Shown: positions 1-8,560, counted from the stretch's first letter. The stretch is 40,519 bases of DNA from Actinoplanes sandaracinus (GCF_030009775.1 NZ_JASCTH010000049.1:1-40519); one strand, 5' to 3'. Notes: a model not told the origin generated them from the letters alone. Numbers and translations are program-made.

Positions 1-105
1 CAACTGCTCGGCCAGCCGCCGGATCGTCGGTTTGGGGTCCGACTCGCGATACAGGCGCACGGCACGCGCCCGCAGTTCGTCGGGGTACTTCTTCGGTGCT
101 GCCAC
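1..105 (-). CDS. IS3-family transposase OrfA, N-terminal part (cut by window edge)
   Basis: Read on the minus strand from a GTG start at 105, this gives 35 residues beginning (V)AAPKKYPDELRARAVRLY and continuing with a RESDPKPTIRRLAEQL segment. That is the classical N-terminus of IS3-family OrfA, the helix-turn-helix protein that binds the element ends and is normally fused by frameshifting to the DDE integrase OrfB. A purine-rich ribosome site (GGAAGGAAG) lies just upstream of the GTG. The rest of the gene lies outside the window, so it is unknown whether the element is intact. The family is clear; the exact IS is not. Confidence 0.85.
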   Translation of the reverse strand, partial: MAAPKKYPDELRARAVRLYRESDPKPTIRRLAEQL

Positions 106-119
106 AGATGCTTCCTTCC

Positions 120-137
120 CATGATCAGTCGATCATG
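120..137. repeat. Inverted repeat upstream of the transposase gene
   Basis: A perfect 7-bp inverted repeat, CATGATC and GATCATG, is separated by AGTC. It sits 15 bp upstream of the transposase GTG and would lie in its leader. It could be a binding site for the transposase or a hairpin limiting read-in from outside promoters. Both are guesses from position. Confidence 0.5.
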
Positions 138-170
138 TTTGAGAAGCTCCGTTGAAGCGGGGGGAACTCA

Positions 171-506
171 CCTTGGCCGGAAACCCTGCGCTGCTTCCAA
201 ATCACATCGATACCCTCCTGGTATGGCCCACTCGCCTTCTCGCGAGTAGCCGGTCACCCGTCCTGCCCGCCCGACGTGCTGCTCGCCATAGCGACGGATC
301 CGACCAGCTCAGGGGAAGCCATCATCGACGTCGCAGTACACGGATCGCGAGTTTCCCATCCTCTGCTTGCTGTAGTCAGTGACACTCCCGTTCCCTGACC
401 AGCACGATTGCGTCAACCGGAGACCAAATCGTGGTGCAGATGCGCCGTCGTGTCTGCTCATCCAGCCGCTGTCATTGCGCGTCGCACCTTGGCGCGGCTG
501 TCTCTG
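171..506. other. Region without a convincing gene
   Basis: About 340 bp between the presumed IS end and the 3' end of the HAD hydrolase gene. Short open frames exist on both strands, but none has a ribosome site, a recognisable motif or actinomycete third-position GC bias along its length. I see no RNA gene. It may hold relics of a gene broken by the insertion. Confidence 0.4.
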
Positions 507-1259
507 TCAGCTCCAGTCCGCGTTCTCGGGCCGGGCGAGCCTTTGTGCTGGACAAGGTGAGGCCAGGTCCGCCTGACGGGCGAACTCGGCCAGGACCGCG
601 TCGAGAGACAAAGCCACGGCACTGGGCAGCAAGAGGTCCGCGGCCATGAAGCGGGCATGGTCCGCGTGGGGGTTCGGTATCGCCACACAGCGCAGCCCGG
701 CCGCGCGCGCCGCCGCGACGCCGTGCGGGGTGTCCTCGAACGCGAGTGCTTCCCGTGCGGGCAGCCCGAGCCGGTCCAGCGCGATGTGATAGACCGCCGG
801 ATCCGGCTTGTATGCGGCCACCTCATCGCCGGTCGCCACCACCTCGAATCGTGCCCGCAGCCCGGCCTGATCCAGCATCGTGCCTACGTGGGTGATCGCG
901 GAACTGCTCGCCACCGCCAGCCGCAGCCCCAACTCCGCGGCTCGGTCCAGCCAGCCGATGATGCCGGGAGCCGGTTCCAGCGCCGCGTTCAGTCGTGATC
1001 GATGCGCCATCCGCAGCCTGTGGCTGGACTCCCGGTCGTAGCCCGGTCCGACAGCGGCGGCGAGCGCGGCGTATCGCGACTCGTTCGTGTCGCCGCCGTG
1101 GTCGGCGAAGAACCCGGCGGGATCCAGTTCCAGGCCGTGCCGCCGCCATTCCCCGCGCCAGCTCTCCAGCAGCGTGGTCTCCGTGTCCATCAACAGACCA
1201 TCGAAGTCGAAGAGCAGCGCCTTGGTCGTCACTCGGTCAGTATCGCCCCCTGCCTTCAC
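507..1259 (-). CDS. HAD superfamily hydrolase, subfamily IA (beta-phosphoglucomutase-like)
   Basis: A 250-residue cytoplasmic hydrolase expected to remove phosphate from a small phosphorylated metabolite; the substrate cannot be told. Motif I is DFDGLLMDTE near residue 18, with the nucleophile and acid/base aspartates both present. The four-helix cap follows. Motif II is the SSS stretch in VASSSAITH, motif III is KPDP, and motif IV is FEDTPHG, all in the usual order and spacing. The GTG start at 1259 has AAGGAG five bases upstream, which favours it over the later GTG just before TTKALLFDFDG. It stands alone on the minus strand. Phosphoglycolate phosphatase or sugar phosphatase are alternatives within the same family. 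Confidence 0.9.
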   Translation of the reverse strand: MKAGGDTDRVTTKALLFDFDGLLMDTETTLLESWRGEWRRHGLELDPAGFFADHGGDTNESRYAALAAAVGPGYDRESSHRLRMAHRSRLNAALEPAPGIIGWLDRAAELGLRLAVASSSAITHVGTMLDQAGLRARFEVVATGDEVAAYKPDPAVYHIALDRLGLPAREALAFEDTPHGVAAARAAGLRCVAIPNPHADHARFMAADLLLPSAVALSLDAVLAEFARQADLASPCPAQRLARPENADWS

Positions 1260-1429
1260 GTCAGCTCCTTGGCCTCGGCGCCACGGGCCACATCTGTGCG
1301 GTTGCTCCGAATCCGCGATCCGTTCACCGCGAACACGGATTAGTAGCCTCGCTCGGCCGGCATCCTCCCTTGCCGTCGGCAGGGCGTGCTGACGGCCCGC
1401 GAGGTGACGGCGCTTCGTAACGTTGCTTC

Positions 1430-1822
1430 ATGATGGGAAGCCGAGGTGGGCGGCCGGGCAGCCTGGTGCGGGGCGCCGACGTGATGCTGGTCGGATTGTT
1501 CTCTGCCAAGGACACGCAGGTGGACGCGAAGCTTGACCATCTGGCGGCGTTGGTGGAAGCGCTCGGCGGACGGGTGGTTGGTCGGCAGGTTCAGAGGCGG
1601 GGCGTCTCGCGCGGCGGCGCGAGGAAAATGACCTCGCCGTTCTCTCGGCGGACTTTGCTCAGCTCGGGCAAGGCTCGTGAAGTCGCGGACGCCTGCCGGT
1701 CAGCTGGGGTGGAGGTAGCCGTTTTCGTCAACCCGTTGACCGAGCATCAGCGGACCGTCCTCGGGGATCTGTTCGGTTGCCCGGCGATCGGCAGTGACGA
1801 CCTCAGTGAGCACCTCGCCTGA
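1430..1822 (+). CDS. Free-standing HflX N-terminal domain-like protein
   Basis: A 130-residue protein resembling the N-terminal domain of the ribosome-associated GTPase HflX. It shows a VGLF strand, a helix KLDHLAALVEALGG, a strand followed by QVQRRG, a glycine/lysine stretch (SSGKAREVADACRSAG) and a strand followed by VNPLTEHQRTVLGDLFG. The last corresponds to the 'N.L.P.Q.RNLE' signature. The GTP-binding domain is absent: the frame ends soon after the signature and there is no P-loop. It may be a small paralogue that binds ribosomes or nucleotides, or a decayed fragment. No clear ribosome site precedes either the ATG at 1430 or the GTG near 1480, so the start is uncertain. Confidence 0.6.
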   Translation: MMGSRGGRPGSLVRGADVMLVGLFSAKDTQVDAKLDHLAALVEALGGRVVGRQVQRRGVSRGGARKMTSPFSRRTLLSSGKAREVADACRSAGVEVAVFVNPLTEHQRTVLGDLFGCPAIGSDDLSEHLA

Positions 1823-1829
1823 ACAACCG

Positions 1830-1867
1830 CTCATAGCCGCCGGCCGTGCACGCCGGCCGCCGATGAG
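1830..1867. terminator. Hairpin after the HflX-like gene
   Basis: An interrupted hairpin begins seven bases after the stop codon. The outer arms are CTCAT and ATGAG. The inner arms are GCCGGC and GCCGGC around the loop CGTGCAC, with small internal bulges. There is no T-run, which is common for actinomycete terminators. Confidence 0.45.
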
Positions 1868-2134
1868 CATGTCGCGTGCCGTAACGGGAGCTGGTGGACG
1901 CCGGTGTCCGACTTTGGGCCGATGTGAGTGCTTCGGTAGGGCCGGCGTGAGGCTCACAGGCCATCGGATGTGCCGGATCGGGTCGAAGGAAATCGCTGCA
2001 GCGGGAACTTCTCGGTGAAGGTCCTAGGGGGATTGCGTGGAGGGTTTGTGTCAGGTCTTCCGTAGGGGCGACCGCTGGCGCAGGGTCTTCGCCATACCTG
2101 CTGACATGTGGGCAGTCAATTGTGGAGAAGCCGG
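1868..2134. other. Intergenic region before the membrane protein gene
   Basis: No supported gene was seen. The stretch holds the leader of the gene starting at 2135, with GGAG at 2124-2127. A GTG upstream at 2108 is in frame with that gene but has no ribosome site. Confidence 0.4.
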
Positions 2135-2923
2135 ATGGATTTTTTGCGGGACCCCATCGTTTGGCAAGACGAGGAACATCCTCAGAGAGGATTTCCTGCG
2201 GTGCGCGCCAAGCCCGGGACGGCAGTGTGGAGCCGTCGCGGCTTGCTTCAGATAGCCCTTGGCTGTTTCGGTTGGCTGCTGGTGGCAGTCCTATGGATCA
2301 CTCAGGGGCCTCCTTCGGAGGGCTCCTACCTCAGCCGGTGGATCTGGTTGGCGGTTTTCCTTTCCGCTGCGGCGGTGTCGACCACAGTCATCCTGAATGC
2401 TTTCATGAAGCGATCGTGGGGAGTCGCCATGGTGACTTTGGCCTTGGCCGCTACCGCCGTTGTCGCCACTACCCGGCACAGTCCGCAGAGCGACCACACC
2501 GGCCCTTACGGGAAGGCCCCAAAATCCCTGCCGGCGCTGGAGGCGCTGGCCCGTGAGCACGTGACCCATCTGGCAGTACACGACTGGTGCCGGGCGTATT
2601 CGGACAACAGAGAACGACGGGCAGACCAGGGCTCCAGGAGGTGCCCGGACGGGTACAAGCCGTTCGGCGATGCATCGGAGAAGCGGTTTTCTGAGCTGCG
2701 GCGTAAGCTGGATGCCTTTCCGTACGACGTGAGTGGGGTAGCGATCGAGTATGGGCCAAGCGGCGAGATACGCACGGCGACACTGACCCTCGACACCATC
2801 TATTTAGGGCATGAATGGCTCACTTACGATCCTGGTTACACGCTGCCCAGGGATATCCCACGCGAACGTGGGTACCATCGAATCGACTCGGACTGGTACC
2901 ATGGCTGGGAGGACTGGAATTAG
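2135..2923 (+). CDS. Membrane protein of unknown function
   Basis: A 262-residue protein of no family I recognise. After a short charged N-terminus come hydrophobic segments around residues 36-56 (LLQIALGCFGWLLVAVLWIT), 65-88 and 95-112, so three membrane spans are likely. The remaining 150 residues are soluble and charged, with a cluster of two cysteines (DWCRAYSD and SRRCPDGYKPFG) and an acidic/aromatic C-terminus ending WYHGWEDWN. The ATG at 2135 is chosen because GGAG lies seven bases upstream. The in-frame GTG at 2108 would add nine residues but lacks such a site. It has no operon partner. Codon use is less GC-biased than the later genes, which may suggest recent arrival. Confidence 0.7.
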   Translation: MDFLRDPIVWQDEEHPQRGFPAVRAKPGTAVWSRRGLLQIALGCFGWLLVAVLWITQGPPSEGSYLSRWIWLAVFLSAAAVSTTVILNAFMKRSWGVAMVTLALAATAVVATTRHSPQSDHTGPYGKAPKSLPALEALAREHVTHLAVHDWCRAYSDNRERRADQGSRRCPDGYKPFGDASEKRFSELRRKLDAFPYDVSGVAIEYGPSGEIRTATLTLDTIYLGHEWLTYDPGYTLPRDIPRERGYHRIDSDWYHGWEDWN

Positions 2924-3132
2924 CTAGAGCATGTTTAAATGGTGATGGACCCTCCCTCAGTACGCAACAGCAGCAATCTCCACGCTCGTTAACGTCGGTC
3001 ATCACGGCAACATCGTGTCGCCTATCCGGACCCGCAAAGCATGGCTCCGCGATCATCGGGAACACACGCCTTCCCGAGGTGGGCCCTGAGCATCGGCTTC
3101 TGCCGCGAGCCGAACGATGAGGCCGGGAGAGG

Positions 3133-3723
3133 CTACGCCAGGAAGGTGGCAACCTCGGCGGCGAAGCGTTTCGTATCCTCGCCGGCATCGAGTTGTACAC
3201 AGGCGGAGGCTTCCCAGGCGTCCGCCTCGTAACCTCGGGGCCCACGAACGGCGAATCGGAGTGAGACATGGCCTCGTCGGTCGTGGGTTGCGTCGATGCG
3301 GAGGTCATGCTCCAGCGACCTCCAGCTGCGAACGCCGTCCCACCCGACATACGACTCCGCGAGTTCGGCCGTCCAGGCGGGAAGCGAGTCCCCGCCGAGC
3401 GTGCGGATCGCCCCGGTGGCACTGATACCGGCGTCTTCGATTTCGCACAGGAAGTCGAGGACCTCGTCGTTCCAGGGCCTCTCGACAGCACGAAGGCGCA
3501 CACGCCCACGCCCTGGCTCAGCGGTGATCTCGAAACCGTCGTCCAACTGCGTCAACACGGGTTGATCATGCCATTTCCATGTGGTGGGGACCGAGAGCCG
3601 TCCGCCGCGACCGGCGCAGCCTGAGTCAACTCTCGTGCCACCGATCGTGTGCGGCACTGCAGGTCCGTCACGCTCCGCGTCGACTCGACGCACGCTCGTG
3701 CCGAGTAGCGGATGTTCGCCCAT
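3133..3723 (-). CDS. DUF6228-like protein
   Basis: Up to 196 residues. The conserved part starts near TTWKWHDQPVLTQL and includes FLCEIEDAGISA, WVGWDGVRSW-like (SYVGWDGVRSWRSLEHDL), RIDATHDRRGHVSLRF and a final QLDAGEDTKRFAAEVATFL. This pattern of a Trp-rich centre followed by GHV and LDAGE matches my memory of the DUF6228 family of small actinobacterial proteins, whose function is not known. The N-terminal 45 residues are poor in pattern and no ribosome site precedes the ATG at 3723. Internal GTG codons could be the true start. It lacks a signal peptide or membrane span, so it is probably cytoplasmic. Confidence 0.65.
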   Translation of the reverse strand: MGEHPLLGTSVRRVDAERDGPAVPHTIGGTRVDSGCAGRGGRLSVPTTWKWHDQPVLTQLDDGFEITAEPGRGRVRLRAVERPWNDEVLDFLCEIEDAGISATGAIRTLGGDSLPAWTAELAESYVGWDGVRSWRSLEHDLRIDATHDRRGHVSLRFAVRGPRGYEADAWEASACVQLDAGEDTKRFAAEVATFLA

Positions 3724-3961
3724 CGAGGGTTCATGCCGACGGCATTCGCGTCAGCTGCTTGCGACGGTGTGCCGGCGGTGGCTGAGGCCGAAATCGACGG
3801 ACCCCGATGGTCAGGACGGTCATCGCCGGCTGGGTGTTCAGCCCTGACGAGGAACTGATGCCGGTGCTGCTGGCATATCCGCCGAGGGTGACGAGCGCGC
3901 CCGGCCGCTGTGCGGTTGGCGGGTCGCTTCTGCTGCCGATCAGGGGGACCTGTGTTGGTGT

Positions 3962-4798
3962 TCAGGCGTCGTGGGCCAGTGACGACGACAGCTCTCGGTG
4001 GGCGCCGGCCTGCTCCAGCAGCGTCTTCGCCTTCTGCTCCAGCGCACCGACGGCGTCGGCGCCGGCCACCCACCGTACCGGCGGCTCCTCAGTGCCGGTG
4101 AGCTGCACCAGTACGGCGGCGAGCTTGGCCGGGTCGCCGCCCTGCAGACCGTTCATGCCGCTCCACGCGGCCACGGTCTGCTTCGTGCGCTCGGCGTAGT
4201 CGGCGATGCTCGACGCGGCGTAGCTGGTGGACTCCGGGGTGAGCAGGTCGGTTCGGAAGAAGCCGGGCTCGACGATCATGGTGCGGATCCCGAACGGTGC
4301 GATCTCCGGCGTGAGGGACTCCATCCAGCCTTCGACGGCGAACTTCGACGCCGCGTACGCCGAGGTGAACTCCGCTCCGAGGAAACCGGCGACTGACGAG
4401 ATCGACACGACCAGCCCGGAACGCTGGGCGCGCATCACCGGCAGCACGGCGCGGGTGACGTTCAGCGGGCCGAACAGGTTCGTCTCGACCTGGGCTCGGA
4501 AGTCGCCGGAGGTGATCTCCTCGAAGAACCCGGCGATGAAGTTGCCGGCGTTGTTGACCAGCACGTCGATGCGGCCGAACCGGTCGACCGCAGCCTGCAC
4601 GGCGGCCTGTGCGCCGGCGGGGTCGGTGACGTCGAGCCGCACGGTCAGCAGATCGGCGGCGGCACCGACAGCCTTCTCCACCTTGTGCGGGTCACGGCCG
4701 GTCGCGACGACGGCGTACCCGGCTGCCAGGGCGGCCTTCGCGATGTCCACGCCCATGCCGCGGCTGGCGCCGGTGACGAGGAGAACCTTTGGGAACGC
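3962..4798 (-). pseudogene. Short-chain dehydrogenase/reductase missing its 5' end
   Basis: A classical SDR from FPKVLLVTGASRGMG to the C-terminus. It has the TGxxxGxG cofactor site, DVTD, NNAG, the catalytic serine in SISSVAG, and YAASK. The C-terminal half (VEPGFFRTDLL) is also intact. The frame stays open upstream to 4969, but from about 4798 outward it only shadows the regulator fragment on the other strand. No start codon with a ribosome site lies near the expected beginning. The normal start, a few residues before the first beta strand, therefore seems to have been lost. It could still be translated with a foreign N-terminal extension, so 'pseudogene' is a judgement. The SDR family is certain; the substrate is unknown. 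Confidence 0.7.
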
Positions 4799-5140
4799 AT
4801 CACCACCTTCACCGTCGCCATGCTGCGCACCGAAGCCGGCCGCGACCCCTACGATCGAGCGTTGACCGATCTGGTCGGCGAACTCTGCACCCGCAGCGAG
4901 GAATTCCGGACCCGTTGGGCCGACCACGACGTACGGCTGCACAGCACCGGTATCAAACAGTTCCGCCACCCGGTTGTCGGCGACCTCGACCTGAACTTCG
5001 AGACCATGCAGTTGACCGCCGACCCGGGCCTCGTGATGACGCTGCTCAGCGCCCCGGCAGGATCCGCCGACGATGACGCCCTGCGCCTACTGGCCAGCTG
5101 GGCGGTCACCAGGGAGCAGGCCTCCGCGACGCCCGAGTAG
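4784..5140 (+). pseudogene. MmyB-like regulator, C-terminal ligand-binding part only
   Basis: About 118 residues starting NLWERITTFTVAMLRTEAGR and continuing DPYDRALTDLVGEL, FRTRWADHDVRLH, GIKQFRHPVVGDLDL and LLASWAVTRE. This is the C-terminal half of the MmyB-like ligand-binding domain found after an XRE-type helix-turn-helix in many actinobacterial regulators. The DNA-binding part and the first half of the domain, normally more than 150 residues, are absent. Upstream in this frame is only the shadow of the SDR gene. Such regulators often diverge from the SDR gene they control, which matches the strand arrangement here and suggests one deletion removed both starts. Confidence 0.7.
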
Positions 5141-5376
5141 CACCGAACAGGCATCGCCTGACGATCGAGCGAAACCGTACCGGTGAATGGTGGGCTCCCA
5201 GTACACCCTCCAGCAGTAACTTCTCTGTCCCCGTGAACCGGCGTTTCCTGGAAGTGCTTGCCGCTCGGGGTACGTCGCCGACAACGTTTGTGCTCGTAGG
5301 GACCTGCCCGCGCGTGTCCTTCATCGCCGAACTGTGGGCGATGCCCAACTCACCGTCGTTGAACCAGGAGTCAGAC

Positions 5377-6140
5377 ATGAAGAACGCACGCCTCGGCGCC
5401 CTGGAAGTCTCCCGCATCGGCCTCGGAGCCATGACCATGGCGGGCACCAACACCAGTGAGGGCGGCCTCGACCACGCCGAGTCGATCCGCACCATCCACC
5501 GCGCGCTGGATCTCGGGGTCACCCACATCGACACCGCCGAGATCTACGGTCCGTTCCTCAGCGAGGAGCTCGTCGGTGAGGCGATCAAGGGACGCCGCGA
5601 CCAGGTGAAGATCGCCACGAGGTTCGGGCTGGTCTCCCACACCGGTGGCGGCCCCGGCGTCGTCGACAGCAGCGCCGCCAACGTGAAGGCCGCCGTCGAG
5701 GGATCACTCAAGCGGTTCGGCACCGATCACATCGACCTGTACTACCAGCACCGCGTCGACCGCAACACCCCGATCGAGGAGACCGCCGCCGCTGTTGGCG
5801 ACCTCATCGCGCAAGGCAAGGTGCTGCACTTCGGTCTCTCCGAAGCCTCGCCGGAGACCATCCGTCGCGCGCACGCCGTCCAGCCGGTCACCGCCCCCTG
5901 CAGACCGAGTACTCGCTGTGGACCCGCGACGTGGAAGCCGAGATCCTGCCGCTGCTGCGCGAACTCGGCATCGGCTTCGTACCGTACTCACCGCTCGGGC
6001 ACGGCCTGCTGACCGGACAGATCCGCACCGTCGACGACTTCGCCGACGACGACTGGCGTAAGACCAACCCGCGGTTCACCGGCGAGAACTTCCGGCGCAG
6101 TCTCGCCATCGTCGACGAGGTCACCGACATCGGACGCCGC
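5377..6140 (+). pseudogene. Aldo/keto reductase with frameshift and lost C-terminus
   Basis: Starts at ATG 5377 with AGGAG six bases upstream. It matches the AKR family: RLGALEVSRIGLGAM, the catalytic Asp-Ile-Asp...Tyr as HIDTAEIYG, the lysine in KIATRFG, and the histidine in YYQHRVD. Up to HAVQPVTA the frame is continuous. At 5889-5900 a run of five C (ACCGCCCCCTGC) throws it out. The next part, LQTEYSLWTRDVEAEILPLL through NPRFTGENFRRSLAIVDEV, is in another frame. Two inserted or one deleted base would explain it. After about 6135 the expected last 70 or so residues, with the NADP-binding loop (PIPGT..), are absent. A sequencing error could explain the C-run but not the missing end. Confidence 0.75.
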
Positions 6141-6251
6141 CGCAGCCCTCGAACGCGATGCCGCTCGATGCCTTTCGTACGCGCCGCGCCGAAATGCGAC
6201 GTCGGCTGCTGACGCCGTTGTTACCGCCGAAGGCGGTGGCTACCATCCGGC

Positions 6252-6617
6252 GTGACGACTTTGCCGCCCGAACCGTCCTGGACCACCCCGGACACGCCTT
6301 TGACGCCGGCGCACCATGCCGTGGAGATGGAGGATCTACCGCGGCTGCGGGAACTGCTCGACGCGGGAGCGGACGTCGACGACCCGAACGCCCAGGGCAT
6401 GACGCTGCTGCATCACGCGGTCGACGTCGAGGGCGACGGGGCCTTGCAGGGAAACCGTCCGGCCCATGTGGACGTCACGGCGTTTCTCCTGCTGCGCGGC
6501 GCGAACCCGGAGGCGAAGGACGACGGCGGTGCGACTCCCCTGGATCTGGCCCGGGAGTACGGGCACTGGCTCGCTGTGGAACTGCTCATGGCTTGGCAGG
6601 CGCGCCGGCCCGACTGA
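6252..6617 (+). CDS. Ankyrin-repeat protein
   Basis: A 121-residue protein with two to three ankyrin repeats: TPAHHAVEMEDLPRLRELLDAGADVDD, then a degenerate middle (MTLLHHAVDVEG...DVTAFLLLRGANPEAKD), then ATPLDLAREYGHWLAVELLMA. It is probably a small cytoplasmic protein-binding module. The second repeat carries an extra loop of about ten residues (GDGALQGNRPAHV). The GTG start at 6252 has no strong ribosome site, but the repeat structure begins about 17 residues later, so the start cannot be far off. It converges with the XRE regulator gene, with 25 bp between stops, and has no partner gene to suggest a target. Confidence 0.8.
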   Translation: MTTLPPEPSWTTPDTPLTPAHHAVEMEDLPRLRELLDAGADVDDPNAQGMTLLHHAVDVEGDGALQGNRPAHVDVTAFLLLRGANPEAKDDGGATPLDLAREYGHWLAVELLMAWQARRPD

Positions 6618-6642
6618 AACGGCGCATGCCCGCCGCGGGGCC

Positions 6643-7521
6643 CTACCACCGCCAGCCGATGCCCAGCAGTCCGCCTGTCATGTCGGCGGCCACCAGATGA
6701 ACGGCGTGGTGGGAGGAAAGGGCCAACTCGCCGGTACGGCGGCGTTCGGCGGCCAGACCGGCCTGGACGAAGCTGTAGCAGGACGCCGGCAGCGCCGAGG
6801 GGTGAAAGCGCACCTCCAGCAGGTACTGCGCGACCGCATGGCGGAATCCGTAGGCGTGCGCGGTGCTGGTCCCCGGAGACCGGTCCCGGGTCAGGGTCTC
6901 GAAGACCCAGGTATCCCCGACGTGCAGCGCCTGGCCGAAGAGCAGCTCGGCGACCAGCACCGGAGCCCGCTGGTGCCGCAGCACTCGCCCCACGCGGCAG
7001 TTCTCCAGCGCCACCAGTTCGGCGGCGGGGGACGAGCCGTCGGTGTCGCCGAAGTGGCGCACGACGTACCGGTCGACACCGTCGCGCGACGCCCGCACAC
7101 AGGTGCGCTGCCACAGCGAGGACGATCGGCGCTGGTCGTCGACGCGGACCTTGTCCTGGCGGCTGAGCACCTCGAGATCGGTCCGGCGGGAGCCCGGCAG
7201 CGCGTCGAGCAGCTCCGCCAGTGCACCGTCGCGCTCGGCCAGCCCGGTTCGCGGCGGGGGGTCGGTGGGGGCCTGCAGCAACGCGGCGAGCGCACCGGGC
7301 GGCAGCCGCAGAATCTCGCTGAGCGCCTCGACGGCGAGCGGCGAAGACGGACGGCTGCGGCCGTGCTGCCAGTCGCTGAGCGTGGAGAGCCCCACCGGGA
7401 CGCCCCGGGCCCCGAGCCGGACCCGCAGCCGGTCGAGGGTGAGGCCGCGAGCGGCCACGGCGGCACGCAGGGCGCGATGGAACGGCCCCGTGTGCAGCAG
7501 CGTGGCGATGTCGCCCGTCAC
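6643..7521 (-). CDS. XRE-family transcriptional regulator
   Basis: A 292-residue protein with an N-terminal helix-turn-helix at about residues 14-65 (FHRALRAAVAARGLTLDRL, GLSTLSDWQHGRSRPSS, ALSEILRLPPGAL). The remaining 220 residues are a probable ligand-binding or sensing region with no motif I can name; it contains three to four cysteines and WVFETLTRD. Such long-tailed XRE proteins are frequent in Actinoplanes and Streptomyces. The GTG start at 7521 is preceded by GGGG. The protein diverges from the protease gene at 7639 with a 117-bp gap, so it may control that gene, although nothing in the gap proves it. Confidence 0.75.
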   Translation of the reverse strand: MTGDIATLLHTGPFHRALRAAVAARGLTLDRLRVRLGARGVPVGLSTLSDWQHGRSRPSSPLAVEALSEILRLPPGALAALLQAPTDPPPRTGLAERDGALAELLDALPGSRRTDLEVLSRQDKVRVDDQRRSSSLWQRTCVRASRDGVDRYVVRHFGDTDGSSPAAELVALENCRVGRVLRHQRAPVLVAELLFGQALHVGDTWVFETLTRDRSPGTSTAHAYGFRHAVAQYLLEVRFHPSALPASCYSFVQAGLAAERRRTGELALSSHHAVHLVAADMTGGLLGIGWRW

Positions 7522-7638
7522 AGCCCCGCATTATAGGCCAGGCATCGACGCACATCGAGCGACGAAATTCCGGTTCTTCCACGGCCGGGCGAGCAGGTAT
7601 AGAAACTTAACAATTCCTGTCCTCGTCCGGAGGTGCCC

Positions 7639-8559
7639 ATGCGCCTACGTCAGCTCAGCATGCCCCTACTCGTCGCCGCCTTTGTCGGTCTGACCGCGCC
7701 CGCGGCCGGAGCGGCAGACGGCAACCGCCCTCCGCCCGTCGATCCGCGTATCGTGGGCGGGCAGCCCGCCACGGAGGCGTACCCGTTCGCCGCCTCCCTG
7801 CAGAGCCGCAGCGGCGGGCACTTCTGCGGAGCCGCCCTCATCCGCCCGGACTGGTTGCTCACCGCCCGGCACTGCGTACAGGGGACCACCCCGTCGAACG
7901 TGCGGGCCCGGATCGGCTCGAACGACCGCACGTCCGGCGGGACGGTCAAAATGGCCGTACGCATCGTGACCAATCCAGCCGGCGCCAGCGACGTGGCGGT
8001 CGTGCAACTCTCGTCGCCCGTGCCGTACCCGCCGGTGGCCATTGCGCCGAGCGTCCCGATCGGTGCGCAGATCCGATTGCTCGGCTGGGGCGCGACCCGC
8101 GATCCCCACCCCGGGCCGCCGCCGACCGTCCTCCAGCAGCTCGACACCACGGTGCTGCCGGACAGCCGCTGCGGCACCGGCGGGCCGCAGCTGTGCGTCG
8201 GCAACGTCGACGGCTGGCGCGGCGCCTGCTACGGCGACTCCGGCGGGCCGGCCGTCCTGCGCGCCGGTGGCGGCTGGCGACTCGCCGGGACGACCACCGG
8301 CGGCACCTCGGCCGTCTGCGGCCAAGGCCCGTCCATCTACATGGACGCGGCCACGCATCGTGGTTGGATCGAATCGGTCGTCGGCGGGAGCACACCGCCC
8401 ACCGACCCGCCGCCGGGTGGGACCTGGGCCGCGTACACCGCCTACACCGCGGGCGCGGTCGTCACGTACGGCGGCACGGGCTATCGCGCACTCCAGGCGC
8501 ACACCTCGGCGCCCGGATGGGAGCCGCCCCACACGCCCGCCCTGTGGCAGCCACTGTGA
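7639..8559 (+). CDS. Secreted trypsin-like serine protease with chitin-binding-type C-terminal module
   Basis: A secreted S1-family endopeptidase. The start at 7639 is chosen because CGGAGG lies five bases upstream; the GTG two codons earlier overlaps that site. Residues 1-27 form a signal peptide ending AGAADG. A short propeptide is followed by the mature start RIVGGQPA. The catalytic triad is seen as TARHC, the aspartate in GASDVAVVQL, and GDSGGPAV. After a Pro/Thr linker (GGSTPPTDPPPGG) comes a 45-residue module WAAYTAYTAGAVVTYGG...YRALQAHTS..W.PP..PALW, the pattern of carbohydrate-binding families 5/12. It probably acts outside the cell, anchored to chitin or a similar polymer, and may be activated by cleavage before IVGG. 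Confidence 0.93.
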   Translation: MRLRQLSMPLLVAAFVGLTAPAAGAADGNRPPPVDPRIVGGQPATEAYPFAASLQSRSGGHFCGAALIRPDWLLTARHCVQGTTPSNVRARIGSNDRTSGGTVKMAVRIVTNPAGASDVAVVQLSSPVPYPPVAIAPSVPIGAQIRLLGWGATRDPHPGPPPTVLQQLDTTVLPDSRCGTGGPQLCVGNVDGWRGACYGDSGGPAVLRAGGGWRLAGTTTGGTSAVCGQGPSIYMDAATHRGWIESVVGGSTPPTDPPPGGTWAAYTAYTAGAVVTYGGTGYRALQAHTSAPGWEPPHTPALWQPL

Positions 8560-8560
8560 C

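Larger units (their letters stand above)
1..170 (-). mobile_element. End of an IS3-type insertion sequence (boundary tentative)
   Basis: The transposase start at 105 implies that the 5' end of the element lies a short way beyond it. Read on the minus strand, the sequence beginning at 170 opens TGAGTTCCCCCCGCTTCAAC. It starts with TGA and is followed by a C-run and GCTT, as in many actinobacterial IS3 ends. The other terminal repeat is outside the window and no target duplication can be tested, so the boundary is an inference. Confidence 0.35.

Noticed and set aside
152..649. Three overlapping plus-strand open frames before the HAD gene
   Set aside because: No ribosome sites, no motifs, Arg/Ser/Pro-rich composition typical of shadow frames in high-GC DNA.
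4799..4969. N-terminal extension of the SDR open frame up to 4969
   Set aside because: The residues mirror the MmyB fragment on the other strand and do not resemble any SDR N-terminus.
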